Source of the DNA: Thermococcus sp.
GTDB lineage: Archaea; Methanobacteriota_B; Thermococci; Thermococcales; Thermococcaceae
NCBI GenBank assembly: GCA_021157445.1
Contig: JAGGWM010000188.1
Coordinates: 1-9,284, forward strand
Direction of reading: 5' to 3'
DNA: 9,284 nucleotides
The notes under the pieces are model-generated. The model ran no database searches. It had not been told where the DNA came from and saw only the letters and a list, made by a program, of their open reading frames with translations. How positions within the stretch are numbered: position 1 is the first letter of the stretch; every line of letters starts with the position of its first letter. Shown here in pieces: positions 1-6,663 of this stretch. Both the position numbers and the translations under genes were made by a program.

Positions 1-302
1 AAATTGAGAAACCCTATTCGAAAGGTGCAAAGATATTCTTCTCTGACCCAGTTTTCTACTATGTCTTCGAAGGAGAAGTGGGAAATTTCAGAGAGGCTTT
101 CACTGTCTTCACGCTGAGGGAAAAAGGCAGAATCTGGGCTGCAAAAGATGAGAAAGAAGCGGATTTCATATTCGATGGTATCAAACTGGAAGTCGGTGGA
201 AGAAAAAAGAGGATAAAATCTTGTGACTTTGTGATAAGAGATGATATTGATCTTCCACTAAAAAATGCGATACCCCTGTGGATGCTTGGGATGTTGTGGT
301 AA
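1..302 (+). CDS. DUF4143-type ATP-binding protein, C-terminal part (5' end outside window)
   Basis: The frame is open from base 3 to the TAA at 300-302, giving about 99 visible residues. An ATG at 78 is internal, because the matching sequence continues upstream of it without a stop. The visible part has the look of the C-terminal domain (DUF4143, PD-(D/E)XK-like) of the archaeal-type AAA ATPases found in many copies in Thermotogota. It shows a KGAKIFFSDPVFYYVFEG stretch near the left edge, then REAFTVFTLRE, then KLEVGGRKKR, and it ends in a tail FVIRDDIDLP...IPLWMLGMLW typical of this family. The N-terminal Walker A and B part would lie to the left. The physiological role of these proteins is poorly known; some resemble DNA-interacting or toxin-antitoxin-linked ATPases. 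It converges with the amino-sugar operon and is not part of it. Family assignment is from memory of conserved motifs. Confidence 0.75.
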   Translation, partial: IEKPYSKGAKIFFSDPVFYYVFEGEVGNFREAFTVFTLREKGRIWAAKDEKEADFIFDGIKLEVGGRKKRIKSCDFVIRDDIDLPLKNAIPLWMLGMLW

Positions 303-760
303 AAAATAGGGAATTTTCATTGTGTATCTAATGAAAAGATCCTGCTTTTTCCAATTTCTTTTTTTCAAAACCTGATGGAAATGCTGGTGATCTCTCAAAA
401 GCCCAAGAAAGCAGAAAAAAGCAGATTAGATATCGTCTTAAGGAGCTTCACAGAGGAATCAAATATCTTATACTCATATTCTGATGAATTATGAATCATT
501 ACAGAAGTCTAAATGAGAGAGATTCCATTCGTGATACTATAAAAGTTCAAGAGCTAGACTATTATTATGATTGTTACGGAAAATATTCAATGACTAACAT
601 ATTTAAACTGCGAACTACAAGTTGCTGTAATGATAGTTTTGACCTAAAGGGCCTTTAAAAGATGAATAGAAAGCTTGTCGAAGTAGCTTCTCTGCAGGAT
701 AAAACTGCATTCTTTTCATCGTGAAGGTTGTGTCATAAAATCGTCAATCTTACTTAGCTG
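303..760. other. 458-base intergenic region between convergent genes, no gene recognised
   Basis: This stretch separates the plus-strand ATPase gene from the minus-strand nagA. In the frames I translated, only short open runs appear. Examples are about 39 codons from the ATG at 374, and an unstarted run ending in a lysine/arginine-rich stretch with a TGA near 483. None has a convincing ribosome binding site or a family signature. The left half is purine-rich with A-tracts; the right half has several small inverted repeats. It could hold degraded gene remnants, but I cannot name any. One weak stem-loop at 668-691 is listed separately as a possible operon terminator. Confidence 0.5.
656..691 (-). 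terminator. possible weak terminator of the nag operon
   Basis: On the minus strand, about 70 bases after the nagA stop, AGAAGCT pairs with AGCTTTCT (one bulged T) around a 9-base loop. The sequence TATTCATCTTTT follows. The stem is short and the T-run interrupted, so this is only a candidate. No better Rho-independent terminator was seen after nagA. Confidence 0.25.
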
Positions 761-1972
761 TCAGGACTTATATACGATAGTGCCTTCGACCATCGTCAGT
801 ATCACTTCAAACTTTTCCGTGAAAACCGTTATGTCTGCGAATTTTCCAGGAGCTATTTTCCCTCTTTCATGACTAATACCCATAATTTTAGCAGGTGTCA
901 AGGTAACCATTTTTACAGCATCTAGTAATGGTATCGAGGCTAATTCAACAAGGTTTCGAAGTACATCAATCATCAAAGCAACACTTCCAGCAAAAGCTTC
1001 TCTGCTTGCCAATTTGGCCACGTAACCTGGTGGGGAGATTTCATAATCTTTCGTGACATCTTTTTCAACGACTATCTTTAAACCCCCCAACTCATATTCT
1101 CCGGGACCAAGTCCCGCTGCTGAGATGGCATCTGTTATTCCACAAACACGTTCTACTCCTTTATTCTTTATAACAAGTTTCATGAGAGAAGGAGGTAGAT
1201 GATGTCCATCTGCTATCATTTCTGTTGTGAGTTCATCTAAAAGCAATGTGGCTTCCAATACTCCGGGCAATCTGTAAGACTTCACACGCTTCATTAGAGA
1301 CATACCGGAATATATGTGCGTCACGTGCGTGTAGCCGTATTCCAAAGCTTTAATAATATCTTGAAAAAGAGCATCAGAGTGACCTATTGCTACAAGTATT
1401 CCCCGCCGTGATAATTCTCTCCCTACTTCAAGAGCGCCTGGGAGTTCAGGTGCCATGGATATTCTCTTTACAGCACCTGTGTTGAGTAATCTCTCTATCT
1501 CACTCCAAGTGGGAGATTTCAAATACTGGGGATTTTGTGCTCCTGCTTGTGCTTCATTGAAGTAAGGACCTTCCACATGAGCCCCAAGAACCCTTGCTCC
1601 TGATTCTTCTGTGATTTTGCTGTCCATGGCTAATCGTATGGTCCTTAGAGCTGCTTCGATTGCATATATCGGTGCTGTCAAAGTCGTTGGGTATATACCT
1701 GTAGTTCCTCCCCGAGCATGTGTTCTCGCTATGACTTGGATAGCATCTAAAGTAGCTTCCATGGTATCTCTTCCACCGCCACCATGTACGTGAATATCTA
1801 TAAACCCTGGTGAGATATAAGCATCGGTAAAATCCAGAACTTCGTCTACTATCTCGTCACGGAGTTGATCTGCAGTACCCACTGCAACTATTTTACTGTT
1901 CTCTATCAATACTGCACCTGGAGATATCAACCGAAACGGCGTTATCGTTTTCCCGATCAAAAGCCGCTTCAC
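761..1972 (-). CDS. nagA: N-acetylglucosamine-6-phosphate deacetylase-like amidohydrolase
   Basis: This is expected to remove acetate from an N-acetylhexosamine 6-phosphate in the cytoplasm, giving the amine that NagB then deaminates. Its 403 residues are slightly longer than a usual NagA. Amidohydrolase-fold landmarks are the HVH pair at 61-63, HVEGPYF (E134), GHSD (H198), THVTHIY (H219), ADGHH (257-258) and the catalytic TDA (D281). An arginine sits before LPG at 234, as in family members that bind the substrate phosphate. The motif that normally reads HLFNAM is HIYSGM here, and the sequence around 225-240 matches a divergent NagA subgroup. The start is GTG, with AAGGAGG at 1981-1987 and an 8-base spacer. 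It is the last gene of the operon, 21 bases after the SIS-domain gene. The amidohydrolase class is secure; the exact sugar is not. Confidence 0.9.
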   Translation of the reverse strand: MKRLLIGKTITPFRLISPGAVLIENSKIVAVGTADQLRDEIVDEVLDFTDAYISPGFIDIHVHGGGGRDTMEATLDAIQVIARTHARGGTTGIYPTTLTAPIYAIEAALRTIRLAMDSKITEESGARVLGAHVEGPYFNEAQAGAQNPQYLKSPTWSEIERLLNTGAVKRISMAPELPGALEVGRELSRRGILVAIGHSDALFQDIIKALEYGYTHVTHIYSGMSLMKRVKSYRLPGVLEATLLLDELTTEMIADGHHLPPSLMKLVIKNKGVERVCGITDAISAAGLGPGEYELGGLKIVVEKDVTKDYEISPPGYVAKLASREAFAGSVALMIDVLRNLVELASIPLLDAVKMVTLTPAKIMGISHERGKIAPGKFADITVFTEKFEVILTMVEGTIVYKS

Positions 1973-1993
1973 TTTGCTACCCTCCTTCCATTA

Positions 1994-2749
1994 TTACAAG
2001 AGCTTTATTCGTGGTCCATATTTTTCTAAGTAAACTTTGTTTGCTTTATCTCCTCCTGGCACATTTGCACTTGTCCATACAGGAACCTCAATTCCTTTGT
2101 TTACAAGCAATTCTACTGTTTTTATGACTATCAAGTTTAATGTGAAAAGATTAACTAATGTTGATACAGGTCCTATGTATTTTCCTATCTCCTCAACGTG
2201 AACAACAGCATCTCCAAAAGGCATATGACAATCTACATGCACATCTACAACATCACACAGGTTCGCTTTACTAGGGTGTCGTGCAGGATGATCAGGTGGG
2301 ATCTTCTCAGCAAACTCTCGACTTGTTATTCCTATGGTGGGAATACCTCTACGTTTGGCTTCTAAAGCCACATCGATACACATCGCGTTGATACCATAGG
2401 CGTTCACAATCACTAGCACTCCATCGTTTACGTTATAGGCATTCAGTACAGACACACCATATCCTGGTGTTCGCTCGATGATTGTTGATCTTCTTGCTCC
2501 CATAGCGAGGAGAGTACCAGGGTCGAGAATAGCATTCACTGGAACGAGTCCACCAGCTCGATAGAACATCTCCTCCGCTCCCATGTTAGAATGTCCTCCA
2601 GGTCCTATGACATGTATTAACTGGTCTTTCTCTATCGCTGAGGCTAAAAGCTCCGCCGCTTTAGTGATAGATTCAGCCTCTTCTTTCATTATCGTTTCAT
2701 AAAGGGAAATCACTTTCTTCCAGTACACTTCTGTTAGTTGCCTTGCCAT
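1994..2749 (-). CDS. UPF0309 SIS-domain sugar phosphate protein (possible GlcNAc-6P dehydratase)
   Basis: This 251-residue protein is a single SIS (sugar isomerase) domain of the UPF0309 type. It has a phosphosugar-binding loop GPGGHSN at 49-55, AEEMFYRAGGLVPVN at 58-72, and a second Rossmann-like half with IVNAYGINA and GIPTIGITS (135-143). The tail VWTSANVPGGDKAN fits the family. It is not MurQ: the length and motifs differ. The ATG at 2749 follows AAGAGGTGA, whose TGA is the nagB stop, so translation is probably coupled. The neighbours nagB and nagA place it in amino-sugar catabolism. As I recall, UPF0309 genes sit beside nagA in other bacteria, and a Streptomyces member (NagS, SCO4393) was reported as a GlcNAc-6-phosphate dehydratase. 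That function is a hypothesis here. An isomerase or regulatory role is also possible. Confidence 0.82.
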   Translation of the reverse strand: MARQLTEVYWKKVISLYETIMKEEAESITKAAELLASAIEKDQLIHVIGPGGHSNMGAEEMFYRAGGLVPVNAILDPGTLLAMGARRSTIIERTPGYGVSVLNAYNVNDGVLVIVNAYGINAMCIDVALEAKRRGIPTIGITSREFAEKIPPDHPARHPSKANLCDVVDVHVDCHMPFGDAVVHVEEIGKYIGPVSTLVNLFTLNLIVIKTVELLVNKGIEVPVWTSANVPGGDKANKVYLEKYGPRIKLL

Positions 2750-2756
2750 AGTTCTC

Positions 2757-3539
2757 TCACCTCTTTTTCATAATAAGACTTGCACTTTCTTTGTCTAAGA
2801 ATATATACACCGATGGGTGTCTTCTCAAAACACTTGCTGGGCATTCCGGTGTTACCGGCCCCTCTAGCGCTCTAAAAACAGCCTCTCTCTTTCTTTCACC
2901 AGGAACAACACATATTATGTGTTCTGCACCCATTATCACAGGAATAGTTAGAGTTATCGCATGCGTTGGGACATCTTCTAGATTTTTAAAACAGCCATCA
3001 TTTACTTGTTGCTGACGTGATTTTTCTTCCAGCTTTACTACTTTTACTAAGTGTGGATCATCAAAATCTGCTACTGACGGTTCGTTGAAGGCAATATGAC
3101 CATTTTCTCCTATCCCAATGCAAGCTAAATGCAAAGGGTATTTTTCCAGCAGCTGCTCATATCTTGTCACAAGTTTTTCAGGATTTTCGCTTTCCAAACC
3201 AGGTGGTATCACGTAGTTAACTGTCTTGAAGGGGACACGCTTGAAGATTCGTTCATCAAGATATCTCGAAAACCTTTGAGGCGCATCATGTGGGAGATTC
3301 AGGTATTCATCTAGGTGGAAAGCATTGATTCGATACCACTCAATTTCCTTAATCTGAGATAAAGCATCAAGAAATTCATTTTGCGAAGGTGCCGACGCGA
3401 AAACCACATTGACTTCATCGTACTTCTTAAGAAGCTTTTTTAGAATTTCTGCTGCTGTAATAGCTGCAGCTGATCCCATATCTCTTCTAGTTTCATACAC
3501 ATAAATTTTCATGGTTCTTTGCTCAAGCAAAGTCATCAT
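2757..3539 (-). CDS. nagB: glucosamine-6-phosphate deaminase-like protein
   Basis: The likely reaction is glucosamine 6-phosphate to fructose 6-phosphate plus ammonia, in the cytoplasm. From the chosen start it has 260 residues, a normal NagB length. Motifs are FHLDEY (D77, the general base position) and GIGENGHIAFNEP (142-154) with H148 and E153. N146 stands where E. coli NagB has Asp; Asn is also seen in Gram-positive NagB proteins. The phosphate-loop region, usually containing GSTP or GGTP, reads SAPSQNEF at 49-56, which marks a divergent subgroup. The open frame runs 37 codons further upstream, but that part lies inside the permease gene. The ATG at 3537-3539 has a perfect AGGAGGT 8 bases away and overlaps the permease stop (ATGA type). 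A second ATG immediately follows, so 3536 is equally possible. The SIS-domain gene starts 7 bases after its stop. Confidence 0.87.
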   Translation of the reverse strand: MMTLLEQRTMKIYVYETRRDMGSAAAITAAEILKKLLKKYDEVNVVFASAPSQNEFLDALSQIKEIEWYRINAFHLDEYLNLPHDAPQRFSRYLDERIFKRVPFKTVNYVIPPGLESENPEKLVTRYEQLLEKYPLHLACIGIGENGHIAFNEPSVADFDDPHLVKVVKLEEKSRQQQVNDGCFKNLEDVPTHAITLTIPVIMGAEHIICVVPGERKREAVFRALEGPVTPECPASVLRRHPSVYIFLDKESASLIMKKR

Positions 3540-4357
3540 TCTTTGATACCTCCTGCAGTAAGCCCTTGCACAAAATATTTCCCTGCAAAAGCAAAACCAA
3601 TAATGGGAGGAATTGCTATCAATACTGAGCCTGCCATCATTATACCCCACTCAATAGCGTACTCTTGCAAAAAATACGCCATTCCTACAGGCAAAGTCTT
3701 GGTGGAATCGCTTATCACTAAAGTGGAAGCGAACAAGTACTCTGACCAAGACATAAGAAATGCATTGATCCATATAGCAGCTATCCCTGGAGCTGCTAAA
3801 GGAATGAAAATTTTGAAAATCGTTTGAACTCTACCTGCACCATCTATAAGAGCAGCTTCTTCAATTTCCACAGGGACATTTTGGAAGAATGCGCGAAGTA
3901 TCCAAACACTGAATGGAGCTATCAACATCACATGTGCTGCTACAAGAGCAAGTGGAGTGTCTATTATACCGATCTTGGAGAACATGATATATAGAGGTAC
4001 TAATACGAGAACCTTTGGAAACACATATGAACTGATAAAAAACCTGTATAAGAAGCCCCTCCCCGGATACTTGCAGCGAAAGATACTATAAGCAGCAAAC
4101 GCGCCTGCCACTGCGGTGACAGTAGCAGTTACCACACCTACGATGAAACTGTTGCGGTAGTATCTCAGAAAAGCTATTCGATTGAATAGATGTTTGTAAT
4201 GCTCAAAAGTCACCTTTTTGGGTAGGAAAGATGGCGTTCCTAATAGCTCTGGAGTGGGTTTTAAAGAATTTATTCCCACCCATATCATGGGCCCCACAAA
4301 GATGGTCAAAACCACGGCTACTGATAAGTACTTGAAAATAATACCTATCACTTTCAT
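3536..4357 (-). CDS. sugar ABC transporter permease, MalG/UgpE type
   Basis: This is the second membrane subunit of a CUT1 carbohydrate importer, 273 residues, a normal length. Six hydrophobic segments can be placed at roughly 8-30, 68-92, 105-127, 134-157, 188-210 and 238-260. The cytoplasmic EAA loop, which docks on the ATPase subunit, is at about 167-187 (EEAALIDGAGRVQTIF...IPLAAPG). The C-terminus YFVQGLTAGGIKE is typical of this permease family. The ATG at 4357 overlaps the stop of the first permease (ATGA), with GAGGGTG upstream as ribosome binding site. Its own stop overlaps the nagB start. The substrate cannot be read from permeases; the neighbouring nag genes suggest an amino sugar or an oligomer containing one. 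Confidence 0.93.
   Translation of the reverse strand: MKVIGIIFKYLSVAVVLTIFVGPMIWVGINSLKPTPELLGTPSFLPKKVTFEHYKHLFNRIAFLRYYRNSFIVGVVTATVTAVAGAFAAYSIFRCKYPGRGFLYRFFISSYVFPKVLVLVPLYIMFSKIGIIDTPLALVAAHVMLIAPFSVWILRAFFQNVPVEIEEAALIDGAGRVQTIFKIFIPLAAPGIAAIWINAFLMSWSEYLFASTLVISDSTKTLPVGMAYFLQEYAIEWGIMMAGSVLIAIPPIIGFAFAGKYFVQGLTAGGIKE
3548..3554 (-). promoter_or_regulatory. ribosome binding site that fixes the nagB start
   Basis: AGGAGGT on the minus strand lies 8 bases before the ATG at 3537-3539. It is made from the last glycine-isoleucine codons of the upstream permease, so termination and reinitiation are tightly linked. It rules against the longer open frame beginning at 3650. Confidence 0.85.
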
Positions 4358-5250
4358 CTTTGGGCACCCTCTTCTTTAAACAAGATTCTCAGGTAAATAA
4401 TCACAAGAAGAAGTAGGCCAAGAAACATTAGTATAGCTGCTGCCGCTTCACTAAATCGGAAGCTCCGAAATGCTTTGCTGTAAATATATATAGGAAGTGT
4501 CGTTGTATGATCCAAAGGTCCTCCTCTAGTAAGCAGCCAAATAGTATCAAATATATTCGCCGACCAAAGAAGACTGTTAAGAGCTATCACTTTAAGAACT
4601 GGTGAAATGAAAGGAAGCGTAATATGTGTGAATCGTTTCCACCTTGAAGCCCCATCTATTGCTGCAGCTTCATGAAGTTCTTTTGGAACGGTCTGAAGAG
4701 CTGCCAAAACTATGACAGAAAAGTACGGGATCCATCTCCAACAGTTCAAAAGGATTGCAGTAGGTAATGTCCAAGTTGTGGAAGATAAGAATTCTATAGG
4801 ACGTTCGACTATGCCTAAACGTATCAAGATATAGTTAGCTACTCCATGTGTTGGATCCAAAATCCACTTCCAGACTATGGCTAGAACAATGGTAGGCAAA
4901 ACCCATGGTAGTATGATCCAGTTCCTAATAAATTCTTTTCCTTTGTATTCCTGGTTAAGAACTAAAGCCACGCCGAGACTCCCCACCAATTGCAATGCTA
5001 CATTCGATACTGACCAAATTACTGTGCGTATTACAGAATCCCAGAATTCTCGCTCTGAAAGCACATGCTTGAAATTTGTTAACCCCACATATTTGATTGG
5101 TAAACCCACATATCGAACATTTGAGAAACTGATACGTACAGCATCAACAGCAGGGTACAATAATGTTACAGCCACCCAGAGAAGTAGGGGCAAAACAAGC
5201 AATAGGCCAAAAGTTGGATCTTTCAAGATAACTGAGGATATTCGCTTCAT
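4354..5250 (-). CDS. sugar ABC transporter permease, MalF/UgpA type
   Basis: This is the first membrane subunit of the CUT1 importer, 298 residues. Hydrophobic segments are near 13-36, 73-98, 108-130, 160-184, 214-238 and 267-290. The EAA loop is at about 194-213 (EAAAIDGASRWKRF...TLPF), the docking site for the ATP-hydrolysing subunit. The segment LLTRGGP near 239-245 is common in the family. The ATG at 5250 has AAGGAAG at 5258-5264, a moderate ribosome binding site. It is separated from the binding-protein gene by 90 bases that hold a strong stem-loop, and it overlaps the next permease by 4 bases. No ATPase gene is in the window, so a shared MsmK/UgpC-type ATPase from elsewhere is presumably used, as is usual in Thermotogota. 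Confidence 0.93.
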   Translation of the reverse strand: MKRISSVILKDPTFGLLLVLPLLLWVAVTLLYPAVDAVRISFSNVRYVGLPIKYVGLTNFKHVLSEREFWDSVIRTVIWSVSNVALQLVGSLGVALVLNQEYKGKEFIRNWIILPWVLPTIVLAIVWKWILDPTHGVANYILIRLGIVERPIEFLSSTTWTLPTAILLNCWRWIPYFSVIVLAALQTVPKELHEAAAIDGASRWKRFTHITLPFISPVLKVIALNSLLWSANIFDTIWLLTRGGPLDHTTTLPIYIYSKAFRSFRFSEAAAAILMFLGLLLLVIIYLRILFKEEGAQR

Positions 5251-5295
5251 CTTTTATCTTCCTTTCATGGAGAACATCAGAGATTTTTAATTAAA

Positions 5296-5326
5296 GGGAG
5301 CCAAGGTTCTCCAAACCTTGGCCCCC
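5296..5326 (-). promoter_or_regulatory. strong intra-operon stem-loop between binding-protein and permease genes
   Basis: The arms 5296-5308 and 5314-5326 pair over 13 base pairs (one G-T) around a 5-base loop. It lies within the 90-base gap, just after the binding-protein stop. On the minus strand TTTAATTAAAAAT follows, an interrupted T-run, so complete termination is unlikely. Stem-loops here often protect the binding-protein mRNA or partly attenuate transcription, giving more binding protein than permease. That role is inferred; the hairpin itself is plain in the sequence. Confidence 0.8.
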
Positions 5327-5340
5327 CAAATTTCACTGCA

Positions 5341-6648
5341 TCATTTGATCGCTTCCTCAATCTTCTTTGCACCTAATTTTACAGCTTCCTCAGGAGATAA
5401 CCCTTTAACAGTGATTAATTGAGCAGTCCATGCTAGAATGTTTTCAGCGGATACCACACCTGCATTTGGATTAACAGTATCTCTAGTGAATCCGAAGAGT
5501 TTACCGTGCTTTGCCGTTTCTATCTGAATCAAGACCGCAGGTATTTTTTCTTTGATAACAGGATCGCTCCAGAACGCATCAGAGTATAAGACTTCGCGAG
5601 TTACTGGTAGGAAGAAACCAGGATCCATGTGAAGAAGTCTACTCATTACGTTCGGTTGATGCAACCATTCAACGAATTCTTTGAATGCTGCTCGTTTCTG
5701 CGGATCATTTGTGAGAAGCATTAAGCCATTGGAGTAATAGATGGCACCGGGTTGTCCATCTTCTGGAATTGGAGCAGGAGCACAACCAAGCTCACTCAAA
5801 GGAGCGTTGGCGTTATCAACCCAACCCTTAATATAGTGCCCTTTTTCCATAACCATAGCAACTTGTCCTGTGAAGAGAGCTGTTCTAGGTTCATCCCATG
5901 CCCAACTGGTGCTACCCGGTGGAGAATAGTCAAAGAGTTTTTTATAAAAGGCGTAAGCTTCCACTGTACGGGGATTATCGAAAATCACTTTGTTCGGATC
6001 CTCGCCAAAAATATGCTCAGCTTTGTTAACTACCATCAGAGTATAGATGAGCTGATCTGTAGCCATATGAATGGCTCCTGGCACGGCAATAGGATACTTC
6101 ACAACACCACTATTTTTGAGCTTCTCACAGTATTCCAAAAGTTCTTTCCAAGTGCGTGGAGGTCTGTTTGGATCTAATCCTGCTTTTCTGAAAATATCTT
6201 TTCTGTACCATAGTGCAAAAGTCATCCCATAGATAGGAACTGCCCAGTACTCCTTGTCAAAGTAATATGGTTCGAGAGCCGAGTCGAAGAAAGTGTATTT
6301 TTGCTGAAGATCTTTTATGATGTCAGTAACAGGCTGCACAACACCAAGTGCTTTGATATACAGCAGAAAATCGGGGATTGTTAGCATGAAGTCGGGACCC
6401 CTTCCGGCTTGAATTGCAGCTGGAGCCAGCTGGTAAATTTCTCCCCAACTTTGCACTTGTGGCATGATCTCGATACCAGGATGCGTTTTGTTGAATTCTT
6501 CGCAGAGTTCTTTTATACGCTCAACTCTGTGGGGTCTGGCTTCCATGTGCCAGAACACTAATTTGATAGGCTTGGTTGATGTTGCATACAATACTGTCAT
6601 CAACAAACACCCTAGGAACACCACTAACAAGATCGTCCTAGCTTTCAA
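5341..6648 (-). CDS. extracellular sugar-binding protein, ABC importer family 1
   Basis: This captures the sugar outside the membrane and delivers it to the two permeases. From the TTG at 6648 it has 435 residues, a usual length. A basic N-terminus (MKAR) and a hydrophobic stretch to about residue 22 form a signal peptide, probably cut after VLYA. A cysteine lies inside that stretch but without a good lipobox. Then come IKLVFWHMEARPHRVERIKEL, the GPDF motif, AVPIYG and WYRKDIF, all characteristic of family-1 (COG1653) binding proteins. A GTG at 6657 is in frame, but it overlaps the best ribosome binding site (AGGGGGGTG, 6655-6663). That site sits 6 bases before the TTG, which also gives a cleaner signal peptide. 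The site includes the regulator's stop codon, so the two genes are coupled. The ligand is unknown; context suggests an amino sugar or amino-sugar oligomer. Confidence 0.9.
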   Translation of the reverse strand: MKARTILLVVFLGCLLMTVLYATSTKPIKLVFWHMEARPHRVERIKELCEEFNKTHPGIEIMPQVQSWGEIYQLAPAAIQAGRGPDFMLTIPDFLLYIKALGVVQPVTDIIKDLQQKYTFFDSALEPYYFDKEYWAVPIYGMTFALWYRKDIFRKAGLDPNRPPRTWKELLEYCEKLKNSGVVKYPIAVPGAIHMATDQLIYTLMVVNKAEHIFGEDPNKVIFDNPRTVEAYAFYKKLFDYSPPGSTSWAWDEPRTALFTGQVAMVMEKGHYIKGWVDNANAPLSELGCAPAPIPEDGQPGAIYYSNGLMLLTNDPQKRAAFKEFVEWLHQPNVMSRLLHMDPGFFLPVTREVLYSDAFWSDPVIKEKIPAVLIQIETAKHGKLFGFTRDTVNPNAGVVSAENILAWTAQLITVKGLSPEEAVKLGAKKIEEAIK

Positions 6649-6654
6649 GGTTAA

Positions 6655-6663
6655 CACCCCCCT
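6655..6663 (-). promoter_or_regulatory. ribosome binding site deciding the binding-protein start
   Basis: AGGGGGGTG on the minus strand overlaps the regulator's TAG (6662-6664) and ends 6 bases before the TTG at 6646-6648. If it is used, the in-frame GTG at 6655-6657 is part of the site and not the start. Confidence 0.55.

Noticed and set aside
374..493. Small plus-strand open frame beginning ATGGAAATG
   Set aside because: It has no ribosome binding site, is about 39 codons, and shows no recognisable sequence.
1994..2749. MurNAc-6-phosphate etherase (MurQ) identity for the SIS protein
   Set aside because: It is shorter than MurQ, and its motifs (AEEMFYRAGG, VWTSANVPGG) are those of UPF0309 instead.
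3540..3650. 37-codon upstream extension of the nagB frame
   Set aside because: It lies inside the permease gene, adds cysteine-rich sequence unlike NagB, and ignores the perfect AGGAGGT site just before the ATG at 3539.
5752..6177. Plus-strand 141-codon open frame opposite the binding-protein gene, and similar plus-strand frames opposite the other operon genes
   Set aside because: They are antisense to well-supported genes, lack family motifs and lack ribosome binding sites.
6580..6648. Lipoprotein signal for the binding protein
   Set aside because: The cysteine is preceded by FLG, not a normal lipobox, and hydrophobic sequence continues past it to a type I-like cleavage site after VLYA.
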